A DNA stretch of 59,726 bases from Candidatus Rokuibacteriota bacterium (GTDB taxonomy: Bacteria > Methylomirabilota > Methylomirabilia > Rokubacteriales > CSP1-6): positions 1-59,726 of the forward strand of contig JACPDG010000084.1 of the NCBI GenBank assembly GCA_016184125.1, written 5' to 3'. Positions 8,601-15,660 of the stretch are shown in pieces (the stretch's first letter is position 1; each line of letters opens with the position of its first letter). Below the pieces are notes generated by a model that did not search any database, was not told where the DNA came from, and was given only the letters and a program-made list of their open reading frames with translations. The position numbers and the translations under genes were made by a program.

Positions 8601-11141
8601 TTGAGCCGCCGCGGGACCCTGGCCGAGCAGATCGTGCGCGCTCAGCGGTCCGAGGTCATGGGGGGACTATCGAAGCCCCCCAAGCCCCCCGCGCTCGGAG
8701 CGCCCCGGCCCAGCCGGGTCGCTCCTCGGCCACCCGATTCGTTCACGGGCTCCGAGACCCCGGCGGTCACCCCGCCGCCGCGAACGACCGCCACCAGGCG
8801 CCCGCTGGACGTCCCGCCCCCGCCGCTGGATCTCGAGTTCGACAACGGCCTCGGCGGCTTCGCCGACCGTGGACGGGAATACGTGACGATCCAGAGGGCG
8901 GGACGTCGGTCGCCCGCCCCCTGGATCAACGTGATCGCGAATCCCGGCTTCGGCTTCCAGGTGTCCGAGTCCGGCGCCGGGTATGCCTGGTCGATCAACA
9001 GCCACGAGCACCAGCTCACCGCGTGGTCCAACGATCCGGTGAGCGACCCGCCAGGCGACACCATCTACGTCCGGGATGAAGAGACCGGCGAGCTCTGGGG
9101 TCCGACGGCCCTGCCGATTCGCGAGGAGACCGGCATCTACGTGGCGCGGCACGGACAGGGCTACAGCCGGTTCGCGCGCGTCACCCGCGGGGTGTCGCTC
9201 CATCTGCTGCAGTTCGTCCCCCTCGACGATCCGGTCAAGATCTCGCGTCTCATCGTGACGAACGCGTCCGGGCGGCCGCGGCGCCTGTCGGTCACCGCCT
9301 ACGTCGAGTGGGCGCTCGGCCCCTCGCGCAGCGCCGGCGCACCGTTCGTCGTGACGGAGATCGACCCGACCACGGGCGCGATGCTCGCGCGCAACGCGTG
9401 GAGCGCCGACTTCGGCACGCACGTGGCGTTCGCCGACCTCGGCGGCAAGCACACGGCGTGGACGGGTGACCGAACGGAGTTCCTCGGCCGTCACGGCACC
9501 GCCGACCACCCCGCGGCGCTCACGCGGAGAGGCGGACTCTCGGGTCGGGTCGGTCCCGGCCTCGACCCGTGCAGCGCGCTGCAGACGACGGTCGAGCTCG
9601 CGGCCGGTGAACGCGCCGAGATCGTGTTCTTCCTCGGCGACGCGGCGTCCCGCGAGGCGGCGACCGAGCTGATCGCGCGCTACCGCGCCTCGGACGTCGA
9701 TGCCGTCTTGCGCGCCGTCGTGTCCCACTGGGACGACGTCCTGGGCACCGTGCAGGTGACGACGCCCGATCGGGCCATGGACATCCTGCTCAATCGCTGG
9801 CTGCTCTATCAGACCGTCGCCTGTCGCCTCTGGGCGCGGACCGCGTTCTATCAGGCGGGCGGCGCCTATGGCTTCCGTGACCAGCTGCAGGACGTGATGG
9901 CGGTCACGATCGCCAGGCCGGATCTCGCGCGTGAACACCTGCTCCGCGCCGCCGCCCGCCAGTTCGCCGAAGGCGACGTCCAGCACTGGTGGCATCCCCC
10001 GGCCGGCCGGGGCGTTCGGACGCGGATCTCGGACGATCTGCTCTGGCTGCCGTACGTGGTCGGCCAGTACCTGGAGGTCACCGGCGACGCGGGCGTCCTG
10101 GACGAGGTCGTCCCGTTCCTGGACGCGCCGCTCCTGTCCGGCACGCAGGCCGAATCGTACTTCGAGCCTCGCGTCTCCGAGGAGGGCGGCACGCTCTTCG
10201 AGCACTGCGCCCGGGCTGTCGATCGGAGCCTGCTCGTCGGGCTCCACGGGTTGCCGCTGATGGGCACCGGGGACTGGAACGACGGCATGAACCGTGTCGG
10301 CACCGAGGGCAAGGGCGAGAGCGTCTGGCTCGGCTGGTTCCTGCACGCGATTCTCGGCCGGTGGGCGGACCTGGCCCACGTGCGTGACGCCGGGCGCGCC
10401 CGGACGTGGCGGCAACACGCTAGCACGCTCGACGCCTCCCTCGAGCGCGAAGGCTGGGACGGCGACTGGTATCGCCGCGCGTACTTCGACGACGGCACGG
10501 CGCTCGGCTCCGCCGTCAACGACGCGTGCCGCATCGATTCCATCGCGCAATCGTGGAGCGTGCTCTCGGGAACCGCAGCCGGCGACCGGGGACGGCGCGC
10601 GATGACCGCCGTCGACGAGCACCTCGTCCGCCGCCGTGACCGGCTCGTGGTGCTCTTCACGCCGCCGTTCGACGGCACCGCCCTCGATCCCGGGTACGTC
10701 AAGGGGTATCCGCCCGGCGTCCGGGAGAACGGGGGACAGTACACCCACGCCGCCGTCTGGTCGGTAATGGCGTTCGCCGCGCTGGGCGACGGAGACAAGG
10801 CGGCCGAGCTGTTCGCGATGTTGAATCCGATCCATCACGGCAGCACGCCGGCCGGCATCGCGCGCTACAAGGTCGAGCCGTACGTCGTCGCGGCCGACGT
10901 CTACGCGGAACCGCCGCACGCCGGTCGCGGAGGCTGGACCTGGTACACGGGATCGGCGGGGTGGATGTATCGGGCCGGGCTCGAGTCGCTGCTCGGCTTC
11001 CGGCTGCGCGGCACGCGCCTCCTGCTCGACCCGTGCATCCCGCGGGCGTGGCCGGGGTTCACGATCGCGTTCCGCCACCACTCCGCGCGGTACACGATCG
11101 TCGTCGAGAATCCTCGTGGCGTGCTCGGCCATGATCCGTAA
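2643..11141 (+). CDS. ndvB: Cyclic beta-1,2-glucan synthase (GT84 + GH94)
   Basis: 2,832 aa, GTG start. Membrane enzyme that polymerises UDP-glucose into beta-1,2-glucan and cyclises it for export to the periplasm or surface. Order: conserved N-terminal helical region (residues 1-390); membrane segments (~396-455); GT84 glycosyltransferase with LDADTQLP (~622) and the QHRWARGDWQ motif (~770); more membrane segments (~805-980); glycoamylase-like domain (~1000-1480, YMAHHQGM); beta-sandwich; C-terminal GH94 phosphorylase-like domain with the general-acid motif GDWNDGMNRVG (~2542). Residues 2006-2038 are encoded by an inserted intergenic-type repeat. The C-terminus stops abruptly after ENPRG with VLGHDP; the usual final ~40 residues are missing and a version of the end (VSIVLADDAKAHRIRLVLG) is found at 21.86 kb. 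Confidence 0.93.
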   Translation: MSLAPPLEEPIRAELFGIERLEQHAESLAAAQPVMRASAKGRRLLPRVEDNGRVLREAYRVIARAVREERAITPAAEWLVDNFHVVDEQLREIRDDLPPGFYRELPKLAEGPLEGYPRVYGLAWAFVAHTDSRLDPDTLRRFVRAYQRVQPLTIGELWAVAITLRVVLVENLRRLAEAIVQGRAARQEADALADDVLGLDGGLPDPSVTGLQWVEDAPLVTPFAVQLVQRLREQDPAVTPALAWLDQRLAAQGTTADDIVRVEHQRQAAMNVTVRNVIMSMSRMSTLDWAAFFESVSLVDDVLAANATYAAMDFTTRDAYRHAIEALARGSGRSELDVAREAILHARRAGSAAGGADDPHDTRLHETGYYLIGNGRPRFEAVLGFRAPPKHRLFRAYVAAAAPGYLGTIALLTGCILALPLVHAAASGLAPPILVVLGLLALVPASDLAIALVNRSVGTLVPPSVLPRLSLRDGVPPTLRTMVVVPTLLTDPVEVDEQVDRLEVHYLANPDGDLRFAMLSDWMDAPAEHAAGDAETLAAARAAIGRLNRRHGPAPGGGERFLLLHRRRLWNESEQVWMGWERKRGKLHELNRLLRGATDTTFLSVDGAAAVAPPDVRYVITLDADTQLPREAVTRLAGTMAHPLNRPRLDPRSGRVVEGYAVLQPRVTPPLPGGASSRFQRLSSGPSGIDPYASAVSDVYQDLFGEGSYTGKGIYEVDAFETALAGRVPENALLSHDLFEGVFARAGLVTDVELFEHAPSHYGVAAARQHRWARGDWQLLPWILGDRAPTIPLIGRWKMVDNLRRTLSAPTAVLTLVLGWTLAGTSPFAWTAFVLATVVFPTLLPVVTGAMPRRRGISKRSHIRAVGRDVLLAASQTAFVTTMLAHQAWLMSDAIARALVRMCVTHRRRLEWTTAAQAKAGLLLDLRGFYLRMAGGVTLAVAAAGGVAWTRWDAWPVALPLLLLWAASPAVARWISLPALGATTAPLSSADARTLRLIARRTWRFFATFVRPEDHALPPDNFQDDPTPVIAHRTSPTNLGLYLLSTVAARDFGWLGTLDAVERLEATVETMAGLERFRGHFYNWYDTRDCRPLDPRYVSSVDSGNLAGHLITVASACRELIDHPRPGRAALAGIGDTALLVRESARALVDDPRHAVTRQRLSNALDAVMAAVETVPPTPAAWAVRLSELDAGARMVTAIAHALVEEDGEAAATVLAWAQALGACVESHARDLTVVTPGALEGRLERLAERAKAWVAAMDFAFLFDPMRQLFTIGYRVSDGSPDPGCYDLLASEARLTSFLAVAKGDVPVSHWFRLGRALSPVETDSILVSWSGSMFEYLMPALVMSAPAGSLLEQTGRLAVRRQITYGAERGVPWGVSESAYNVRDLEMTYQYSNFGVPGLGLKRGLSEDVVVAPYATALAAMIDPAAAVRNFRRLDDAGASGAYGFYEALDYTASRRPEGTPVAVVRTYMAHHQGMLLVALANTLHDGAMRRRFHAEPIVRATELLLQERTPRDVAVTRPRGDEVTGTADVREFVPPVVRRLLSPHSPTPRTHLLSNGRYAVMVTAAGSGGSRWRDLAVTRWREDVTRDVGGTYVFLRDTRSGETWSAGYQPSGTEPERYQVTFSEDRAEIIRHDRAITTTLEVIVSPEDDAEMRRVSLTNAGTKAREIEVTSYAEVVLATAAADAAHPAFSNLFVHTEHVPELDTLLATRRPRSPDEAPLWLAHVVRVEGETVGALEWETDRARFLGRGRGIRTPVSVLDGHSLSGTAGAVLDPIVSLRRRVRLPPGRTVRLAFSTLVAPSRDEAVGLADKYRDPATFDRAATLAWTQAQVQLHHLGVTPDEAHLFQSLASRILYSDRTLRPSAEVLARHAGGPPELWAHGISGDIPIVLVRIDEPEDIGIVRQLLRAHEYWRMKQLAVDLVILNERATSYVQDLHALLETSVRTSQPALPAGHTPHGSVFILRGDRMTAQQRDVLQSVARAVLLSRRGTLAEQIVRAQRSEVMGGLSKPPKPPALGAPRPSRVAPRPPDSFTGSETPAVTPPPRTTATRRPLDVPPPPLDLEFDNGLGGFADRGREYVTIQRAGRRSPAPWINVIANPGFGFQVSESGAGYAWSINSHEHQLTAWSNDPVSDPPGDTIYVRDEETGELWGPTALPIREETGIYVARHGQGYSRFARVTRGVSLHLLQFVPLDDPVKISRLIVTNASGRPRRLSVTAYVEWALGPSRSAGAPFVVTEIDPTTGAMLARNAWSADFGTHVAFADLGGKHTAWTGDRTEFLGRHGTADHPAALTRRGGLSGRVGPGLDPCSALQTTVELAAGERAEIVFFLGDAASREAATELIARYRASDVDAVLRAVVSHWDDVLGTVQVTTPDRAMDILLNRWLLYQTVACRLWARTAFYQAGGAYGFRDQLQDVMAVTIARPDLAREHLLRAAARQFAEGDVQHWWHPPAGRGVRTRISDDLLWLPYVVGQYLEVTGDAGVLDEVVPFLDAPLLSGTQAESYFEPRVSEEGGTLFEHCARAVDRSLLVGLHGLPLMGTGDWNDGMNRVGTEGKGESVWLGWFLHAILGRWADLAHVRDAGRARTWRQHASTLDASLEREGWDGDWYRRAYFDDGTALGSAVNDACRIDSIAQSWSVLSGTAAGDRGRRAMTAVDEHLVRRRDRLVVLFTPPFDGTALDPGYVKGYPPGVRENGGQYTHAAVWSVMAFAALGDGDKAAELFAMLNPIHHGSTPAGIARYKVEPYVVAADVYAEPPHAGRGGWTWYTGSAGWMYRAGLESLLGFRLRGTRLLLDPCIPRAWPGFTIAFRHHSARYTIVVENPRGVLGHDP
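8656..8757 (+). repeat. Two-hairpin element, copy A (inside ndvB, in frame)
   Basis: Forward copy beginning TCATGGGGGGACTATCGAAG. The G6/C6 hairpin is followed by CCCCCC, CGCTCGG, a second GC-rich hairpin and the tail CCGATTCGTTCACGGGCTC. It is nearly identical over its first ~43 nt to copy H at 56.19 kb. Translation gives a Pro-rich linker (MGGLSKPPKPPALGAPRP...) between the first and second halves of the enzyme. Confidence 0.85.
11021..11121 (+). repeat. 101-bp exact direct repeat with 21761-21861
   Basis: Positions 11021-11121 and 21761-21861 match base for base by eye. They encode LLDPCIPRAWPGFTIAFRHH and onward near the GH94 end. After the match the two sequences diverge: the copy here jumps to GTGCTCGGC, while the distal copy carries 48 more bases first. 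Confidence 0.85.
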
Positions 11142-11622
11142 AGATCGCCTCGAGCTGGACGAGAGACGCCCGGTCCTTCGGTCGCCGCAGGTACTGCTTG
11201 ATGCGGATGAGGTCGCCCAGGCCAATGACAGGCACCGGTCGGCCGCCGACGTCCATGGTCTCCGTACGCGGTAACAGATCCTCGAACACGCCGATCGGCT
11301 CGAGGTACGCGAGGAGATCGAGCGCGAATTCACCGTCGACCTCGAAGCTGTAGTTCTGCCCGAGCGCGAGGGCTCGAGCGTCGATGTGGAACTTCAGTTC
11401 GGGCGGCGCCCCCCGAAGCGAGAGCCGAAGCGTCCCGAGCACGGACGCGAGTCGCTCGAGGTTCTCGGGCGTCCGCCGGTAACAGAGATCCACGTCATAC
11501 GTGACACGCGGACTGCCCATGAGCGCCTCTGCCTGCCCGCCCACGACGATGAACTCGACCCCGCCGTCTGCGAGCAGTGCGCAGAAACGTTCAAGTGGAC
11601 TGACGTCGGGCGTCTCGACCAA
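11142..11622 (-). pseudogene. MNT-like nucleotidyltransferase, 3' end replaced
   Basis: Minus-strand ATG at 11622. The product begins VETPDVSPLERFCALLADGG and carries a nucleotidyltransferase core: VVGGQAEALMGSPRVTYDVDLCYRR has the G-G...DVD metal-binding pattern. LIRIKQYLRRPKDRASLVQL is a C-terminal helix typical of AbiEii/MNT-like proteins that occur as antitoxins. Family-like sequence ends near 11142, exactly where the ndvB fragment begins; the frame then runs antisense through ndvB to 11059. Overlaps the 70-aa partner gene by 32 nt. Possibly still functional if only the last residues are altered. Confidence 0.65.
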
Positions 11623-11803
11623 TCTGGGCGACCCGCAAGGCGGCGCGGCGAGCTCGCTCGGCCCTTCGCGCCCGCTCGGTCGGGGTGAGCCGCATGTTCG
11701 CTCGGATCAGCGACAGGTCTACGCCATTCTCGTCGTACTGGCCCGGTTCGCCGAACGACGCCACGCCATCACCGACCGCACGTCCGTGCTCGGATCTCTC
11801 CAT
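11591..11803 (-). CDS. 70-aa partner of the nucleotidyltransferase
   Basis: ATG at 11803. The core DENGVDLSLIRANMRLTPTE followed by an Arg/Ala-rich helix is the pattern of small proteins commonly encoded just upstream of, and overlapping, MNT-type nucleotidyltransferases. The 32-nt overlap with the next gene implies translational coupling. It could belong to a toxin-antitoxin-like pair, but no HEPN partner is visible here. Upstream sequence (to ~11990) is open in the same frame but does not look coding. Confidence 0.55.
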   Translation of the reverse strand: MERSEHGRAVGDGVASFGEPGQYDENGVDLSLIRANMRLTPTERARRAERARRAALRVAQIGRDARRQST

Positions 11804-11990
11804 CGCGTCCGATTCTATCGCTCCCGTCGCCGCGACTCGACCATGCCGGCGCTGTCCATCGATCGCGAAGACCGGGGCTCCCGTGGGCGAGACGTCGAGC
11901 GCTTCGCCGCCGACGGCTGAGCGCCGGGCGGCGTCGCGCGCGTTCGGCCGCGGCGCAGCGTGACCGCCGCTCCCGGCACGCGCGTGTCGC

Positions 11991-12165
11991 ACGCTCGGAC
12001 AGGAGCTTGGGCGCGATTCCCGGCAGGGACGCGTGGAAATCCTGGAAGCGCCGTGGCCCTTCGAGGAGGTCGCGCACGATCAGGAGCGTCCACCGCTCGC
12101 CGACCAGCTCGAGCGACTTCGCCACCGGGCAGGCCTGGTCGTACCGCTCGGGCTCGCGGGCGCGC
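11991..12165 (-). pseudogene. HxlR-type transcriptional regulator fragment
   Basis: The minus strand reads YDQACPVAKSLELVGERW followed by TLLIVRDLLEGPRRFQDF and LPGIAPKLLSER, the N-terminal winged helix of HxlR regulators including their hallmark Cys. No start codon is found upstream because the sequence runs into a MATE fragment on the other strand (~12150). Downstream of LLSER the wing is lost. Both ends are therefore missing. Confidence 0.7.
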
Positions 12166-12545
12166 CGAGGCTCGGCGTCTGCGGCGCTGGCGTCGCCACC
12201 ATCGTCGCGTTCGGCCTCGGCTGCGTCGTCCTCGTCTGGTACCTGCTGTCGGGCCGTAGCGTCGTCACCCCGACGCTGCGGGGCGTCCGGCTACGCGGCG
12301 CCCTGTTCGCGGACGTCCTGCGCGTGGGCGCGCCTGGCGCGCTCAACACCGTCCAGACGAACCTGACCGTCGTGCTGCTGACGGGACTCGTGGGCTCGTT
12401 CGGGACGTTCACCCTCGCCGGGTACGGCGTGGCCGCACGCCTCGAGTACCTGCAGATCCCGCTCGTGTTCGGCTTCGGCGGCGCGCTCGTCACGATGGTC
12501 GGGACGAACGTCGGGGCCGGGCAGCGGCCACACGGCCGTCACCCC
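12150..12545 (+). pseudogene. MATE-family efflux protein fragment
   Basis: About 130 residues of a MATE (NorM/DinF-like) transporter: LGVCGAGVATIVAFGLGCVV, then VRLRGALFADVLRVGAPGAL and VFGFGGALVTMVGTNVGAGQ are typical membrane segments and the conserved G-T-N-x-G-A-G-Q. The fragment lacks both halves' outer parts. The surrounding frame from 12033 to 12995 is open but not family-like outside this block. Relic or chimeric join. Confidence 0.75.
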
Positions 12546-13180
12546 GGCGCCCGCGCTCGCAAGGTAACAGCGTCACCGTTCCCCGCCGATCCGCCTGCGC
12601 TCCACCCACTTCCGGCCCGCGCTGAGGACCCTCAGCGTCAGCGCCGTTCAGGGTCAGTACCGAACGGCAGCCGTCACGCCGAGCAAAGGCGCGGAGCCAC
12701 CGTTCCCGCGTCCCGACATTCCTCTGCACCCGTCCTGCCTTTCTCTGCCCACTCAGCTGCGCGCGGCCAGCGCTCGCCGACTTGTCTCGCGCAGGTGGAG
12801 TTGCCACTCGGCGGCAAGCTTCACAGAAGCGCTCAGGATGTTGTGTTTTCGTCTCATCTCGCTGACGGGGTCGAGCCAACACCCCGCCGCGCATCATCGG
12901 AAGTCGTTGTTGGTGAGGCGGATCACGGCGTCGGGCTCGGCGTCGATCGCCCGCTCGAAGGTGCCCGTCCCGATGACGAGCGGTCCGAGCCATAGCGCCA
13001 CCTCGGCTCGCCTGTCAAGGGCACGCGCCTCGCCTCGTCCGCCGGGCCTGATCGGATCAACGGCGGGCGCGCGATCGCTTGGGAAGGGCCGCGGCCGGCC
13101 CGCGGCCCGCGGAGACGCAGAGCCGATCCTGCCACCCCGCGTCTCCACGGGCCCGGTCATGCGCCCGAGGGGTCCGGCCG
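12546..13180. other. Gene-free stretch between relics and ABC operon
   Basis: No convincing gene. On the minus strand 12894-13000 reads GTGTFERAIDAEPDAVIRLT, which looks coding-like but matches nothing I recognise and has no intact start. The downstream ABC operon ends at 13181, so this is its 3' flank. Confidence 0.4.
12620..12637. other. Short hairpin
   Basis: CGCTGAG-GACC-CTCAGCG, a perfect 7-bp stem in the gene-free stretch after the MATE relic. No U-run follows, so a terminator role is doubtful. Confidence 0.3.
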
Positions 13181-14782
13181 CTACTCCTCGATCCAGACCT
13201 TCATGAAGGTGTTGTTGTCGTAGGTCGTGAGTGCCGGCTTGTAGCCCTTGAGCCGCTTGTCCACGAAGAACCAGCCCTCGACCCACGCGATCGGGATCGC
13301 CGAGGGCGCGCTCGACAGGATGTGGCGCTGCAGCTCCCAGTAGAGCTGCTTGCGCTTGTCCCGGTTCGGCTCGCGGAGCGCGCGCTTCGTGAGGTCGTCG
13401 ACCTTCGGATCCGACCACCGCCCCCAGTTGCTGCCCGCGTCCGTCGAGTACACGACGGAGAACAGCGACGCCGGGTCCGGCGAGTCCATCGACCGGTCCT
13501 GCGTGGCGATCATCGTGAAGTCGCTCTTGCCGAACACCGCGAACCCGGCCGCGCTCTCGTAGCTCTTGAGCCGGCCGCGGATGCCGATCTTCTGGAGCTG
13601 GGCGACCAGCACCTGCGCGCGGTCCAGGTAGTTGCCGACCGAGCGCACCGCGATCTCGATGTCGAGGCCGCCGGGGTGGAGCTTCTCGACGATCTTCTTC
13701 GCCTCGGCGATGTCCGCGTCCTTCGGCTGGCGGCAGCCGGGCATCTTGTTCACCTCGTCGAGCGGCAGCGCGAACTCGCCGACGAGCTTCGGGTCGAGCA
13801 GCGCGCACGGCACCCCGGCGCCCTCGAGAGCCTTGTTGACCAGCTCCTGGCGGTCGATCCCGAGGAAGACCGCGCGCCGCAGCTCCGCGTTGTCGAACGG
13901 CGGCCGCTTCGTGTTCATGTAGACGAGGAAGATGGTGTTGATCGAGATCTGCGAGATCGTCACGGCGTCGCCGCGCGCCCTCTGCAGCTCGTCGGCCTGG
14001 GTCTTCTTCATCGGCGGCCACGTGTCCCACAGCATGACCTTGCCCGCCTTGGCCGCGGCCAGCTGCGTCGGCCCGCCGACGAGGATGTACTGCTTGACGC
14101 CGTCGACGTGGGGCAGGCCCTTGATGAAGTAGTCCGGGTTCCTCTCCCACTCGATCAGGTTGCCGCGCTCGTAGCGCTTGAACCTGAAGGGGCCGGTGCC
14201 GATCTGCGCCTCCGGCCGGCTGAGGTCGCCGTACTTCTCGAGGATGTGCTTGGCGGCCACGCGGCACCAGGCCGACGCGATCTGGGGCACGAACGGCGCC
14301 GCCGGGAACTTCAGCTTGAACCGTACGGTGCTCGGGTCGGCCACCTCGACCGCGTCGACCATGGGCTTGAGCGCGGCGCCGCACTTCGGGCTCTTGAAGT
14401 TCGGGTCGAGGACGCGGTCGAAGGATGCCTTGACGTCCGCGGCGCTGAAGGGCCGGCCGTCGTGCCACTTGACGCCCCTGCGGAGGTGGAAGGTGTAGAC
14501 CTTGCCGTCCGCGGAGGCCTCCCACTTCTCGGCCAGGTCGCCCACGACCTTCGACGGATCCGCCGGGTCGTAGTGCAGGAGCCCGCTCCAGATGCCGGCG
14601 GTCGCCTGCTGGACGACAAGCGGGGACTCGGCGTGGACGTCCAGCCGCGCCGGATCCCCGTAGTCGAACCACGTGACGACGCCCCCCTGTCGCGGCTTTC
14701 CCTGTGCGAGGACGGCCGTGGCGCCGAGGGCGGCAAGCAGCCCGACCGCCAGGAGCAACGCGAGAGTTCGATGCTTCCTCAT
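13181..14782 (-). CDS. Peptide/nickel-type ABC transporter substrate-binding protein
   Basis: 533 aa, SBP_bac_5 family. An N-terminal signal peptide (MRKHRTLALLLAVGLLAALG...VLAQG) directs export. The mature protein has the family hallmarks WEASADGKVYTFHLRRGVKW, HDGRPFSAADVKASFDRVLD, and the GTGPF motif followed by RNPDYF. Last gene of a three-gene run: permease B, permease C, binding protein. The first ATG after the signal is at 14782; 32 nt separate it from the upstream permease. No ATPase genes are present, so this importer must borrow or encode them elsewhere. Likely ligand oligopeptide or a similar small solute. Confidence 0.93.
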   Translation of the reverse strand: MRKHRTLALLLAVGLLAALGATAVLAQGKPRQGGVVTWFDYGDPARLDVHAESPLVVQQATAGIWSGLLHYDPADPSKVVGDLAEKWEASADGKVYTFHLRRGVKWHDGRPFSAADVKASFDRVLDPNFKSPKCGAALKPMVDAVEVADPSTVRFKLKFPAAPFVPQIASAWCRVAAKHILEKYGDLSRPEAQIGTGPFRFKRYERGNLIEWERNPDYFIKGLPHVDGVKQYILVGGPTQLAAAKAGKVMLWDTWPPMKKTQADELQRARGDAVTISQISINTIFLVYMNTKRPPFDNAELRRAVFLGIDRQELVNKALEGAGVPCALLDPKLVGEFALPLDEVNKMPGCRQPKDADIAEAKKIVEKLHPGGLDIEIAVRSVGNYLDRAQVLVAQLQKIGIRGRLKSYESAAGFAVFGKSDFTMIATQDRSMDSPDPASLFSVVYSTDAGSNWGRWSDPKVDDLTKRALREPNRDKRKQLYWELQRHILSSAPSAIPIAWVEGWFFVDKRLKGYKPALTTYDNNTFMKVWIEE

Positions 14783-14814
14783 GGCTCTCCCCTTGTGTGT
14801 TGTGGTCCTCGAGG

Positions 14815-15660
14815 TCATCCGAGCCCGCCGCGGAGCCGGGGGTCGGTGATGTCCCGGATCGCGTCGCCCAGCAGGTTCAGCCCGAAGACCGTTAGGCTGA
14901 TCGCGAGCCCGGGAAAGAGGAACATCCATGGCGCCGACTCGACCGCCTGCGTTCCCGCGGTCAGCATGGCTCCCCACGAGGGCTCGTCGGGCGGCGACCC
15001 GAGCCCGAGGAAGCTGAGCGACGCCTCGACGACGATCGCGTAGGCGACGTTCACCGTCAACAGCACGACGAAGGTCGCGAGCGTGTTGGGCAGGACGTGC
15101 AGCGCGATGACGCGCCAGTGGGAGCAGCCGAGGGCCCGCGCCGCCTCGACGTACGGGCTCTCCCGGATGCTGAGCGCGACCGAGCGCAGCGTGCGCGCGG
15201 CCGTCGGCGTGAGCAGGATGGTGAGCGCGAAGATCACGTTGTTCACGGACTGCCCGAGCGCCGCCATCAGCGAGAGCGCCAGGATGATGGGCGGGAGCGC
15301 CATCAGCACGTCGACGACGCGCTGGCTCGCGGTGTCGGCGACGCCTCCGAAGTACGCCGTGACGACGCCCCACAGCCCGCCGATGGTGATGCCGAACACG
15401 ACCGACGCGAGCCCCACGTAGAGGGACAGTCGCGCCCCCCAGATCACGCGGCTCAGGATGTCGCGCCCGAGGTGGTCCGTGCCGAGCGGGAACTCGGCGC
15501 CCGGCGGCGTGTACGCCGGGAACTTGACGTCCTTCGGGCCGTGCGGCGCCAGCTGGGGCGCGAAGACCGCGGCGGCGACCAGGACGACCACGAAGAGGCC
15601 CCCGATCGCGCCGAGGGGCTGGCGGGTCACGAACCGCCCGAGCGCGGGCAGGATCGCCAT
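14815..15660 (-). CDS. ABC transporter permease, DppC type
   Basis: 281 aa. N-terminal membrane anchor (GAIGGLFVVVLVAAAVFAPQ), the DppC signature PLGTDHLGRDILSRVIWGAR, and the EAA loop ESPYVEAARALGCSHWRVIA that contacts the ATPase. Ends with the conserved FGLNLLGDAIRDITDPRLR. The ATG at 15660 overlaps the TGA of the upstream permease (TGATG), indicating translational coupling. Confidence 0.93.
   Translation of the reverse strand: MAILPALGRFVTRQPLGAIGGLFVVVLVAAAVFAPQLAPHGPKDVKFPAYTPPGAEFPLGTDHLGRDILSRVIWGARLSLYVGLASVVFGITIGGLWGVVTAYFGGVADTASQRVVDVLMALPPIILALSLMAALGQSVNNVIFALTILLTPTAARTLRSVALSIRESPYVEAARALGCSHWRVIALHVLPNTLATFVVLLTVNVAYAIVVEASLSFLGLGSPPDEPSWGAMLTAGTQAVESAPWMFLFPGLAISLTVFGLNLLGDAIRDITDPRLRGGLG

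Noticed and set aside
8667-11333. 888-codon minus-strand frame antisense to the GH94 half
   Set aside because: Antisense shadow of a conserved domain; no start signals or family-like sequence.
12894-14672. Long minus-strand open frame opposite/overlapping the ABC binding protein
   Set aside because: It reads the binding-protein gene in another frame; the product is Arg/Gly-rich and matches no family, whereas the 13181-14782 frame has a signal peptide and SBP motifs.
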